This document shows, piece by piece, positions 34,486 through 43,092 of a stretch of 64,000 bases of DNA. The position numbers were made by a program, and so were the translations under genes. The stretch is from Ruminococcus sp. UBA1409 (GTDB lineage Bacteria; Bacillota; Clostridia; Oscillospirales; Ruminococcaceae): contig DBPX01000009.1 in the NCBI GenBank assembly GCA_002305045.1, positions 43,496-107,495 on the forward strand, read 5' to 3'. The notes below the pieces were generated by a model, which made no database searches, was not told where the DNA came from, and was given only the letters and a program-made list of their open reading frames with translations. Within the stretch, counting starts at the first letter, position 1; every line of letters starts with the position of its first letter.

Positions 34486-37400
34486 ATGCTTTTAAAATCA
34501 ACCGTCAGGACTATACTTAAATCCATGGGCAGGTTTTTGGCTATCATGTCCATTATTGCGCTGGGAGTCGGATTTTTCTCGGGACTGAGCGTCACCGAGG
34601 AGTCGATGGTCAAAACCGCCGGGGAGTATATCAGCGAGCTGGGTCTTTATGACTACAGGCTTTTAAGCACCCTCGGCTTCACCGACGAGGATGTAAAAAG
34701 CGTAGCCGGGCTTTCGGGAGTGAAGGCGGCGTACGGCTCGGTGAGCGCAGATTTTCTTGCCAGCGACCCCTTAGGGTCCTCCCCGGTGCTTCACAGCCAC
34801 ACGATTCTTGACGGCACCAACGGTCTGGACCTTGTGAGCGGACGGCTCCCCGAGGCTCCGAACGAGTGCGTGATAGACTCCCTCTACGCAGGGGACGACG
34901 CCATAGGCGAGGTGATAGCCCTGTCCGAGGAAAACTCAGAGGACACCTTGGAGCTTTTTGCCTATGACGAGTATGTCATCGTGGGAAGGGTCAACGCCAG
35001 CGAGTATTTAAACTATGAGCGTGGAAGCACCTCGATAGGCTCGGGAAGCGTCTCGGGCTTTATATACCTCCCGATAGAGGGCTACAGCGTGGATTATTAT
35101 ACCGAGATATACCTAAGCCTTGATATCTCGGCGGATATATACTCCTTGGAGTACGAGAACGCCGTCGACAGCCTAAGGGAGGAGCTTGAAGAGCTGACCG
35201 AGGAGCTTGCCGACAGAAGATACACCGGGCTTCTTGAGGACGGAAGAAGGGAAATCGCAGATGCCGAGCAGGAGCTTTCAGACGGCGAGAGCGAGCTGGA
35301 GTCCGCTAAGGCGGAGCTTTCGGACGCAAGAAGCGAATACGAGAGCGCAAGACTTGAAGCCCTTTCGGAGCTTGAGGAGGCAAAAACCGAGCTTGAATCT
35401 GCAAGAGCGGAGCTTGATGAGGGGTGGGAGAAGCTTTCAAGGCTTGAAAACGACCCCATAGACGAGCTTGAGGAGGTCTCTCGGGCTATAAGCGAGGCAA
35501 GAGCCGAGCTTGAGGAGGGCGAAAGAGCCTACAGCGAGGGCGTTTTGCAGCTCGAGGAGGCAAGAGCGGAGCTTGATAAAAGCCTCGAGGAGGCAAAAAA
35601 CGAGCTTATTCTTGCTCAGGAGGAGCTTGACAGCGGCAAAAGTGAGCTTGAAAGCAAGACGGAGTCGGCGTCCCTTGGGCTTTACTCCGGCTGGAAGCAG
35701 CTTGAAGCCGCAAAAACCGAGCTTCAGGACGCCAGGGCTCAGCTGGAAGCGCTCAAAGCCAGTCCCGGAGCGCAGTATCCCCCTCTTAGCGAGATGATAG
35801 CCGCCTATGAAAGGGAGATAGCCAAGGGCGAGAGCGAGCTTGAAGCGGCAATTTCTAGCTACGAGATGTCAAGGAGCTATTATTTTAGCTCGATGGAGGA
35901 GGCTTCCAGGCAGATAGAGGAAAACCAAAAGAAAATAGACTCCGGCTGGGAGGAGTACGAGGCGGGAAGGCTTGAAGCCCTTTCGGAGCTTGAGGAGGCA
36001 AAAACCGAGCTTGACTCTGCAAGAGCGGAGCTTGATGAGGGCTGGGAGGAGCTTTCAAGGCTTGAAAACGACCCCATAGGCGAGCTTGAGGAGGTATCTC
36101 GGGCTATAAGCGAGGCAAGAGCCGAGCTTGAGGATGGCGAAAGAAGCTACTCTCAGGGGCTTTTAGACTACGAGGAGGCTCAAAAAAGGGTGGACGACGA
36201 GCTTTCAAGCGCAGAAATGGAGCTTTCAGACGCTGAAAGAGAGCTTGAGTCTGCCAGCGCCGAGCTTATTGACGCCAAGGAAAAAATAGCCAGTGCCAAC
36301 GAGGAACTTTCCGAGCTGGAGGAGCCGTCGGTCTTTGTCCTTGACAGAAACGCAAACATAGGCTATGCCAGCCTTGAAAACGATACTGCGGTGGTCTCGG
36401 GCGTTGCCAAGGTGTTCCCAGCGTTCTTCTTTTTAGTCGCCATGCTCGTATGCATTACCACTATGACCAGGATGGTGAGCGAAAAGAGGACGGAAAACGG
36501 CATACTCAAGGCTCTTGGCTACAGCGGCGGAGCAATTGCGGCGCAGTTTCTGATATACGCCGGGAGCGCCTCGGCGGTCGGCTGCATAGCCGGCTTTATG
36601 ATAGGCTCCAGATTCCTGCCCATGACCATCTGGGAGGTGTACAGGATAATGTATCTTGTCAACCGTCCGGCTGAGTATGTCCTCGACTGGGGACTTTTTG
36701 GGATCTGCACCTCGCTATATCTGGTTCTTGCCCTGGGAGCGACTTGGCTTGTCTGCCGCAGAGACCTTAACGAAAACGCCGCCTCGCTGATGCGTCCCAA
36801 GGCTCCCGTCGCCGGAAAGAGGACTATAATCGAGCGAATAGGCTTTATCTGGAAAAGACTCAAATTCCTGCACAAGATATCAATAAGGAACATCCTAAGA
36901 TATAAAAAGCGTATGCTCATGATGATAATAGGAATCGGAGGCTGTACTGCGCTTTTAATTGCCGGCTTCGGCATACGGGACAGCGTCCAGCCGATAGTCG
37001 ACTACCAGTTCGACGAGATAACCCTCTACGACGCTCAGGTGACTCTGCTTGACGGCACCAACGCCGAGGAGCTTACTAGGCTTTCTGTCTGGGACGAGGT
37101 AAAAAGCTACTCCTTTGTGAGAAGCGAGAGCCGTGACCTTGTTCTTCCGGGAGACGATGAGCCTCTTGCAGACACAGACCTCGTGGTATTTTCAGAGCCT
37201 CTTACCTCGCTTGTTGACCTTCACAGCGGCAAGGAGGCTGTAGACTGGCCAGAGCGGGGAGAGGCGGTGATAAACTACCGGCTCTCACGGGAGTACGGGA
37301 TTAAAGCGGGGGACGCAATACTCCTAAGAGCTTCCGACATGGACTCGATTCAGGTCACGGTGAGCGGAGTGTACGACAACTATATGTCCGACTGCATATA

Positions 37401-37986
37401 TATAAGCAGCGAAACCTATGAGAATAGCTGCAAGGAGTCCCCTGAGATGAACACGGCGTATATCATTTTCAACGAGGACTCCGATGAAAGCCGTGCCGCA
37501 GCGTCGTTGCTCTCAAGCAAGCAGGTCGCCGCCGTCACCTTAAGCAGCGATATGCGTACCAGAGTCAAAAATATGCTGGAAAACCTCAACTATATCGTAT
37601 TTATAGTTTTGGTATGTGCAGGAGCGCTGGCGTTCATAGTGGTTTATAACCTTACAAACATCACCATCACCGAGCGTACAAGGGAGATAGCAACTCTAAA
37701 GGTGCTGGGATTTTATCAAAATGAGCAGGATTCCTATGTTTTCAGGGAGAATATCCTGCTGACGGGCATTTCTGCGCTCTGCGGAATACCTATGGGAATT
37801 GCTCTTTTAAACTATGTCATGGCGCAGGTCAAGATAAGCAATATGTACTTCGGGTGCAGACTCTCGCCGCTCAGCTATATCCTGTCAATCGTGGTAACCT
37901 TCCTCTTTACGATAATAGTAGACGGGGTGCTTATGCTCAGAACTAGGAGAATAAACATGGCTGAGGCTATGAAGGCTATAGAGTAA
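34486..37986 (+). CDS. FtsX-like permease with large coiled-coil domain
   Basis: A 1166-residue permease. One membrane helix near residues 15-35 is followed by an extracytoplasmic domain. From about 225 to 620 comes a very long Glu/Ala/Leu-rich coiled coil. A first FtsX core with three helices follows (about 645-790, beginning VFPAFFFLVAMLVCITT), then a second half with a helix near 830, a MacB-like periplasmic domain, and three C-terminal helices (about 1045-1155). This is the type III permease plan found in Firmicutes, where the coil spans the cell wall. The coil contains a near-identical duplication of about 58 residues (see the repeat entries). The substrate is unknown. Confidence 0.88.
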   Translation: MLLKSTVRTILKSMGRFLAIMSIIALGVGFFSGLSVTEESMVKTAGEYISELGLYDYRLLSTLGFTDEDVKSVAGLSGVKAAYGSVSADFLASDPLGSSPVLHSHTILDGTNGLDLVSGRLPEAPNECVIDSLYAGDDAIGEVIALSEENSEDTLELFAYDEYVIVGRVNASEYLNYERGSTSIGSGSVSGFIYLPIEGYSVDYYTEIYLSLDISADIYSLEYENAVDSLREELEELTEELADRRYTGLLEDGRREIADAEQELSDGESELESAKAELSDARSEYESARLEALSELEEAKTELESARAELDEGWEKLSRLENDPIDELEEVSRAISEARAELEEGERAYSEGVLQLEEARAELDKSLEEAKNELILAQEELDSGKSELESKTESASLGLYSGWKQLEAAKTELQDARAQLEALKASPGAQYPPLSEMIAAYEREIAKGESELEAAISSYEMSRSYYFSSMEEASRQIEENQKKIDSGWEEYEAGRLEALSELEEAKTELDSARAELDEGWEELSRLENDPIGELEEVSRAISEARAELEDGERSYSQGLLDYEEAQKRVDDELSSAEMELSDAERELESASAELIDAKEKIASANEELSELEEPSVFVLDRNANIGYASLENDTAVVSGVAKVFPAFFFLVAMLVCITTMTRMVSEKRTENGILKALGYSGGAIAAQFLIYAGSASAVGCIAGFMIGSRFLPMTIWEVYRIMYLVNRPAEYVLDWGLFGICTSLYLVLALGATWLVCRRDLNENAASLMRPKAPVAGKRTIIERIGFIWKRLKFLHKISIRNILRYKKRMLMMIIGIGGCTALLIAGFGIRDSVQPIVDYQFDEITLYDAQVTLLDGTNAEELTRLSVWDEVKSYSFVRSESRDLVLPGDDEPLADTDLVVFSEPLTSLVDLHSGKEAVDWPERGEAVINYRLSREYGIKAGDAILLRASDMDSIQVTVSGVYDNYMSDCIYISSETYENSCKESPEMNTAYIIFNEDSDESRAAASLLSSKQVAAVTLSSDMRTRVKNMLENLNYIVFIVLVCAGALAFIVVYNLTNITITERTREIATLKVLGFYQNEQDSYVFRENILLTGISALCGIPMGIALLNYVMAQVKISNMYFGCRLSPLSYILSIVVTFLFTIIVDGVLMLRTRRINMAEAMKAIE
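35353..35526 (+). repeat. in-gene direct repeat, copy A
   Basis: About 174 bases encoding LEALSELEEAKTELESARAE and onward. The same segment returns 618 bases later with only about six base differences by eye, inside the same permease gene and in frame. Confidence 0.9.
35971..36144 (+). repeat. in-gene direct repeat, copy B
   Basis: Second copy of the 174-base segment in the coiled-coil part of the permease gene. The 618-base offset equals 206 codons, so loss or gain by recombination would keep the frame. Confidence 0.9.
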
Positions 37987-38100
37987 GGAAGCTCTGATGC
38001 TACCGAGGTGCAGGCAGGCGGGAGAACGCTTTTGCCGTGGCAATACGCCCCCGGCGTTATACTGCGGCGGACGATAAATTCCCCGGGAAATAAATTAAGT

Positions 38101-38135
38101 CGTCAGACGGCGAGCGGCTGTCTGACGCTTTTTTT
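38101..38135 (+). terminator. terminator after permease gene
   Basis: CGTCAGAC (38101-38108) pairs with GTCTGACG (38120-38127), followed by C and seven T residues. The stretch 37987-38646 otherwise has no gene; its right half carries the promoter and leader of the next gene. Confidence 0.8.
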
Positions 38136-38412
38136 CGGACAGGCTTTCATTATGCTTGGCGGCAAGGCTTTACTGGCTTGTGCTTGTGACGACGGATTAA
38201 AAGCCCGGAAAAAGGAGGCCGCATAGATTTAGCGCAGTATCACTATAAATCAAAGTAAAGCTGTTCTAAAGAGCAAAAAATTAATGGATTTAAGCATATA
38301 AAATTACATAATATCCACAAACAAACCAGTAAAATCAGCATTTTGAACAGTTTTATTGATAATTTTTAGAGAAAATAAACCTCAAACGGGTAGTATATTT
38401 TCCTTGGCTGCC

Positions 38413-38441
38413 TTGACATTTTCGCTTATATGTGATAGACT
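38413..38441 (+). promoter_or_regulatory. promoter of the sugar transferase gene
   Basis: TTGACA (38413-38418) and TAGACT (38436-38441) with a 17-base spacer. The leader to the start at 38647 is about 200 bases and can form local hairpins such as GGGCGG...CCGCCC (38524-38544); I recognise no riboswitch. Confidence 0.6.
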
Positions 38442-38646
38442 GACGGCATACTGATGTTAGAAACTTACATAATCTAGCTTGAGCTTTTTCGGAATACCCG
38501 GCTTAGGCGTCCGGACAGATGCAGGGCGGAGTGCAGGACCGCCCGTTTAGAGCATATCGTCCCGGCGGCTTATCAGCAGGAGACCTCGGCTCCCCGTCAG
38601 GATAAGCTTTGCCGTCTCGAGTGCTTTTTAATTCTGTAGATTAACA

Positions 38647-39384
38647 ATGGGAGTGCAGGATAGTATGGTTAGCAAGACCGATACCGGCGTTGAAGTCGAT
38701 GAAAAGGCTAAGGACAAAAAAGCGTCAACCTCCGGCAGAAGGGCGACTATAGATAAGAATAAAAATCTAAAGGAACATAGGGCGTATTGGGCTTTGAGAA
38801 GATTTCAGGATGTTTTCTTCTCCCTGATTGCCCTTATTGTGCTTTCTCCGATTATGCTGATAGTAGCTCTAGCTATAGTAATAGACAGCCCGGGAGCGAG
38901 TCCGATTTTCAGTCAGCAGAGAGTCGGAAGAAACCAAAAGAACTTTAAGCTCTACAAATTCAGGTCGATGTGCCCCGACGCCGAGTCCAAGCTGGAAGGG
39001 CTTATGGACAAAAACGAGATGGACGGTCCCGTCTTTAAGATAAAGGACGACCCAAGAATCACAAGAGTCGGACGCTTCATAAGAAAGACCAGCATAGACG
39101 AGCTTCCTCAGCTAATTAATATATTAAAGGGTGACATGAGCATCGTCGGACCGAGACCGGCTCTTCCCAGAGAGGTGGAGCAGTACGGCGAGTACGAGCT
39201 TCAGCGGCTCTATGTGACCCCCGGTCTCACCTGCTTCTGGCAGGCTTCGCCGCACCGCAATAGCCTTACATTTGACGAGTGGATGGACCTCGACATTATG
39301 TACATAGAAAAGCGCAGCTTCATAACCGACTGGAAAATCATCTTCATGACGGTCGGCGCCGTCCTATCGGGTCAGGGCGAGTGA
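38647..39384 (+). CDS. undecaprenyl-phosphate sugar phosphotransferase (polyprenyl glycosyl-1-P transferase)
   Basis: A 245-residue bacterial sugar transferase (PF02397). After a basic N-terminus there is one membrane helix (about residues 55-80, VFFSLIALIVLSPIMLIVAL). The catalytic part follows with QQRVGRNQKNFKLYKFRSM, DDPRITRVGRFIRKTSIDEL, PQLINILKGDMSIVGPRPAL and VTPGLTCFWQ. It transfers a sugar-1-phosphate to undecaprenyl phosphate and so starts each polysaccharide unit. It has no large N-terminal membrane domain, like WcaJ-short or EpsL types. The start is not certain: ATG 38647 has a weak site and ATG 38665 is an alternative. Composition is host-like, unlike the genes after 40 kb. Confidence 0.9.
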   Translation: MGVQDSMVSKTDTGVEVDEKAKDKKASTSGRRATIDKNKNLKEHRAYWALRRFQDVFFSLIALIVLSPIMLIVALAIVIDSPGASPIFSQQRVGRNQKNFKLYKFRSMCPDAESKLEGLMDKNEMDGPVFKIKDDPRITRVGRFIRKTSIDELPQLINILKGDMSIVGPRPALPREVEQYGEYELQRLYVTPGLTCFWQASPHRNSLTFDEWMDLDIMYIEKRSFITDWKIIFMTVGAVLSGQGE

Positions 39385-39508
39385 GTTCCTCCGGGACGGT
39401 CCTCTGGGACAGCGGAGCTGCAAAGCGCCAAGAGCAGGACTTTGCACCCCTCCTGCCGGCTGGGTTTCGTTTCCACCCGTGTCCCGCACCTCCCCAATCG
39501 CAAGACAG

Positions 39509-39547
39509 AATGCCTCATTACCCATTTGGTGAGGCGTTTTGGCTTTT
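39509..39547 (+). terminator. terminator after the sugar transferase gene
   Basis: AATGCCTCA (39509-39517) pairs with TGAGGCGTT (39530-39538) with one wobble, followed by TT, GGC and TTTT. Confidence 0.55.
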
Positions 39548-39688
39548 GTAAGACTCTCGCTTTGCAGACCCTCCCGTTCGGCAGCAGTAACTACTGCGCT
39601 AAAATCTCTCCGGCTGTTGTTATGTTTTATGCAGCCCTCCATAATTGGACAAATCGTCGTCCAAACCGCCCAAAATGAGCAAATTCGA

Positions 39689-39717
39689 TTGCAAAACTCC
39701 GAAAACCGTGCTATAAT
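39689..39717 (+). promoter_or_regulatory. candidate promoter of the polysaccharide operon
   Basis: TTGCAA (39689-39694) and TATAAT (39712-39717) with a 17-base spacer. The first downstream gene on this strand starts at 40281. The same box pair and spacing recurs at 63921-63949 before the last gene of the window. Confidence 0.55.
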
Positions 39718-40280
39718 TGCCATGAAGATATCTGCAAGCTCACAGCGTGGCGCTTCGCAGCCCCCAATACCCGCCACGGCATTTATCGCAACACTTTCGG
39801 CACCCTGCCTCATCGCCGCCATACACTATTGTATATGTATGTATGCGGCGGCGGTCTGTCTCACCTGCGACTCCAGCCTGATTTCATCAGCCCCGACCGG
39901 CTCATACGGATGGTTATAGCCTCCGGCATATTTTGGAATTTATGATAATAATCGAACCACCACGGGACTGAAGGGGTAATGGTTTAGCGAAGGGGGTAGT
40001 GGGGTAGGAATGGAGTATGGCAGGAAAAATGCAGCAATAAAAAGAGAAAATGGGCAATTGGAGAAAGTATATATCTATATGTCAGAGAAGGCTAGAGTCG
40101 GGTAGGTAGCAATAGGTTCTCTTGTGATTATCGTGAACGATGAGGTACTTAGATGATTAAACTGAAGATTTATTTTGGAGAAGAGGAACTGTAAATGTCA
40201 TGTAGATTATCGTGTTTATGTAGACGAAGCGTATTAAATTTGATTCATCTTGTTGAAACCACCGAAAGGTTGGTGGCGTA

Positions 40281-41312
40281 ATGCATAGGGTTGAATCATT
40301 GAAAATTGATTCAGGCTGTATAAGACAAGTTGCTCAAACTCTTATGGAAAATCAAGTTTCAGGAAAGATTCTCTATGTTTCTGACCCGGTAGTGGACAGT
40401 CTATATGGTGCGTTAGTTAAAAATCAAATAAGAGATATAGGACGGCTTAAAGAGGAATATGTTGACTGTAATACAATTAACTATGCTATGTCCATTGCGG
40501 AGCGTGTTATAGCAACTGATGTTAACTGTATTGTCGGTATGGGTGGGGGAAAAGTTTTAGATGTGTGTAAATATGCATCTTATATATCAAAAGTGCCTTT
40601 TCTTTCAATACCGACTACAGCGGCAAATGACGGATTGGCGTCACCAGTTGCTGTACTAAAGCGACAAGATGATAAACCGAAGAGCCTTGGTTGTAAGATG
40701 GCTTCCATGATTTTGATAGATATTGAGGTTATAGCAAATGGTCCGAAACAGCTTATAAAAGCTGGAATTGGAGACACAATTTCAAATTATATGGCTCTGA
40801 AAGATTGGGAATTAGCATGTAGGAGAGGCCAAGATATTATGAATGGTTACGCATATCTAATGTCCCGCAGCTCTTTAGACGCACTTATGAAGACACAGTT
40901 TGACTGCATTACTCCAGAGTTTGTAGAGGTTCTCGTTAATTCTCTGGTGTTATCTGGAATTGCGATGGACTTTGCTGGAAGCAGTAGGCCTGTCAGTGGC
41001 TCTGAACATCTTTTTAGTCATGCGTTGGACTATTATAGCAAAAAAAAGAATCTGCATGGAATTCAGACAGCACTTGGTACAGTAGCAGTTCTTAGGTTGA
41101 TTGGAGAGGATACTAAATCTGTTGTTGAATACTTGAAACGGTTTGAAGTTGATGTTAATCCGAATCATTTAGGTATTGATGAAGATACATTTATTGAATG
41201 TTTTCAAAAGGCTACATTGATGCGAACAAATAGGTACACATATCTCCACGAAATTGATTTGTGTACAGATAGATTAAGAAATGTTTACAACTGGCTCACT
41301 GTTGAGTTGTGA
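40281..41312 (+). CDS. sn-glycerol-1-phosphate dehydrogenase-like reductase (possible Gtp1)
   Basis: A 343-residue member of the iron-containing dehydrogenase superfamily, G1PDH/AraM branch. MGGGKVLDVCKY binds the nucleotide, FLSIPTTAANDGLASP is the branch signature, and the metal ligands are expected in GIGDTISNY, GSEHLFSHALDY and LHGIQTALGT. The next two genes are a nucleotidyltransferase and a HAD protein. The same trio type (gtp1-gtp2-gtp3) in pneumococcal capsule loci makes CDP-2-glycerol, where Gtp1 reduces dihydroxyacetone to glycerol. Here it may do that or make a glycerol phosphate directly. The family is sure, the substrate is not. Confidence 0.75.
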   Translation: MHRVESLKIDSGCIRQVAQTLMENQVSGKILYVSDPVVDSLYGALVKNQIRDIGRLKEEYVDCNTINYAMSIAERVIATDVNCIVGMGGGKVLDVCKYASYISKVPFLSIPTTAANDGLASPVAVLKRQDDKPKSLGCKMASMILIDIEVIANGPKQLIKAGIGDTISNYMALKDWELACRRGQDIMNGYAYLMSRSSLDALMKTQFDCITPEFVEVLVNSLVLSGIAMDFAGSSRPVSGSEHLFSHALDYYSKKKNLHGIQTALGTVAVLRLIGEDTKSVVEYLKRFEVDVNPNHLGIDEDTFIECFQKATLMRTNRYTYLHEIDLCTDRLRNVYNWLTVEL

Positions 41313-41330
41313 ATGAAAGGAGATATTGAT

Positions 41331-42038
41331 ATGAAGGCACTTATTCTTGCTGCTGGTCTTGGAACTAGACTCGCACCTATAACTAACGACAAACCGAAGT
41401 CTTTGGTTCCTGTAAACGGAACACCAATCATCATAAAGCAGATAGACAATCTTCTTAAAAACGGTATTGCAGATATTACTGTAATATCGGGATACAAATC
41501 AGAGATTCTGGAAAAAGAGGTACATAAGCCTTACCCTGACATTCACATTGTTGAGAGCGTTAACTATGCGACAACCAATAATATGTATTCAGCATATCTT
41601 GGGAGAAATGCGATGGCAGGCAATGATTTTCTTATGATGAATGCTGATGTATTTTACGATGCCACTGTAATTGAGGCCTTGCTCCAGTGCAAGTCAGAAA
41701 ACGCTGTTGTAGTGGATATTGGAACCTACATGGAAGAGTCCATGAAGGTAGTTGAAAAAGACGGCCGGCTTGTGAAGATTTCAAAAGAAATTACAAAAGA
41801 TGAAGCACTTGGAGCGTCTATAGATGTATATAAGTTCTCTGTAGGGGGAGGGGCTGCATTTTTCAAAAAATGCGCTGAGTACATTGAGGACAAAAATAAA
41901 TTAAAATTATGGAGTGAAGTTGCTCTGAATGATATTTTTAAAGAAGTAGTATTTCATGCCTGCCCACTTAAGGGAAAATGGCTTGAGATAGACAATCACG
42001 ATGATTTAGCAGCAGCTGAGAGATTATTTTCGGAGTGA
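41331..42038 (+). CDS. sugar/alditol-phosphate nucleotidyltransferase (possible Gtp2)
   Basis: The start is ATG 41331, seven bases after AAAGGAGA. The 235-residue protein opens with the pyrophosphorylase signature AAGLGTRLAPITNDKPKSLV and has MMNADVFYD as the metal-binding part. Its size matches LicC and Gtp2 rather than the larger glucose enzymes. It may load a glycerol phosphate (or choline phosphate) on CTP. Glycerol is preferred because of the dehydrogenase before it and the CDP-glycerol transferase at 58362; choline remains possible because a licD remnant also lies in the locus. Confidence 0.75.
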   Translation: MKALILAAGLGTRLAPITNDKPKSLVPVNGTPIIIKQIDNLLKNGIADITVISGYKSEILEKEVHKPYPDIHIVESVNYATTNNMYSAYLGRNAMAGNDFLMMNADVFYDATVIEALLQCKSENAVVVDIGTYMEESMKVVEKDGRLVKISKEITKDEALGASIDVYKFSVGGGAAFFKKCAEYIEDKNKLKLWSEVALNDIFKEVVFHACPLKGKWLEIDNHDDLAAAERLFSE

Positions 42039-42050
42039 CGGAGGGCATGT

Positions 42051-42872
42051 ATGGTGACAGTAGACTACTTTGGAAAAGAGGCTGATTTAAGCAATAAAAA
42101 GTTATGGTTATTTGATATGGATGGAACAATTTACAAAGAAGATCAATTATTTGATGGAACCTTGATGCTTCTTAATCACATTGTGGATTATGGGGGACGA
42201 TATGTTTTTATAACAAATAATTCATCGAAATCAGTTTACGATTATATTAAAAAATTAACTCTGCTCGGAATTAAAGCTGATAAGGATAATTTTTTTACAT
42301 CCACTCAGGCAACAATACTTTATCTAAAAAAGGTCTTCCCTAAAGCCAAAGTGTATTGCCAAGGGACAAAGAGCTTTATATCTGAGCTAATCGAATCGGG
42401 AATAAATGTGACGGAAAGTGTGGAAATAGTTGATGTGGTGTTAGTTGGCTTTGATACCGAGTTGACAGGTCAAAAGATAAGAAATACTTGTGAAATTCTG
42501 AGTAAACAGGATGTTATATTTTTGGCAACAAACCCAGACATTGTTTGCCCAGTAAAATTCGGATTTATACCGGATTGCGGGAGCATTTGTCAAATGATAG
42601 AAAATGCAACCAAGAAAAAGCCAATATATATAGGAAAGCCAGAGCCAACGATGGTAAATATAATTAGAAATAAATTTGGAGTTGAAAGAACGAATACCGC
42701 TGTTGTAGGTGATCGATTGTACACTGATATTGCTACCGGGTTAAATGCAGATGTCACAGCAATCTGCGTCCTTACAGGTGAGGCAACAATTGAGGAAATA
42801 GAAAACAGTAAAATAAAACCAACATTCACATTTGGAAGCGTTAAGGATATTTACAGATTGCTCTGTGACTGA
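42051..42872 (+). CDS. HAD-IIA family phosphatase/phosphotransferase (possible Gtp3)
   Basis: A 273-residue NagD-type HAD protein: DMDGTIYKEDQLFDG (nucleophile Asp), FITNNSSKSVYDY, a C2 cap in the middle, IGKPEPTMVN, and VGDRLYTDIATGLNAD for Mg2+ binding. In the pneumococcal CDP-2-glycerol pathway the third enzyme, Gtp3, is of this kind and puts phosphate on the 2-position of glycerol. It follows the nucleotidyltransferase by 12 bases, so the three genes are cotranscribed. A simple phosphoglycerol phosphatase role is an alternative. Confidence 0.75.
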   Translation: MVTVDYFGKEADLSNKKLWLFDMDGTIYKEDQLFDGTLMLLNHIVDYGGRYVFITNNSSKSVYDYIKKLTLLGIKADKDNFFTSTQATILYLKKVFPKAKVYCQGTKSFISELIESGINVTESVEIVDVVLVGFDTELTGQKIRNTCEILSKQDVIFLATNPDIVCPVKFGFIPDCGSICQMIENATKKKPIYIGKPEPTMVNIIRNKFGVERTNTAVVGDRLYTDIATGLNADVTAICVLTGEATIEEIENSKIKPTFTFGSVKDIYRLLCD

Positions 42873-43092
42873 AAGGCACTCGGGGTTATGTAGAACAGCT
42901 TGCTTTACATACAGTAGTAGCGATGAAATGGCAAAAGACTTTGGACAACATGGGATAATAGTCCTGTCAGTATGCAAGGTAAAAAAGCACTAGAAGTAGT
43001 GAAGGAGCATCGTAGTTTGAACAGGAAAATGCTTAAAATAGGTAGAAAGGTTAAGAATTGTTGAGATTGATTATTTAGAATAGGGTATTAAA

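Larger units (their letters stand above)
39385..40280 (+). other. 896-base gap at the edge of the acquired polysaccharide locus
   Basis: No convincing gene. ORFs of up to 152 codons on both strands are Cys/Arg/Pro-rich and overlap each other, so I treat them as chance. The stretch holds a terminator (39509-39547) and a promoter (39689-39717). From about 39940 the base composition becomes clearly AT-richer and G-rich purine tracts appear (39960-40020). The last 550 bases would be a long leader if the promoter serves the downstream operon. Confidence 0.6.

Noticed and set aside
35097..36077. Ser-rich minus-strand ORFs opposite the coiled coil
   Set aside because: They are antisense shadows of Glu/Leu codons; both copies arise from the duplicated segment.
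38008..38226. 72-codon ORF after the permease gene
   Set aside because: It runs through a strong terminator hairpin, has no ribosome binding site and an unlikely composition.
39364..39919. Overlapping ORFs of 78-152 codons on both strands after the sugar transferase gene
   Set aside because: They overlap each other, carry no recognisable motif, are rich in Arg/Cys/Pro as expected for chance frames in GC-rich DNA, and one starts inside the sugar transferase gene.
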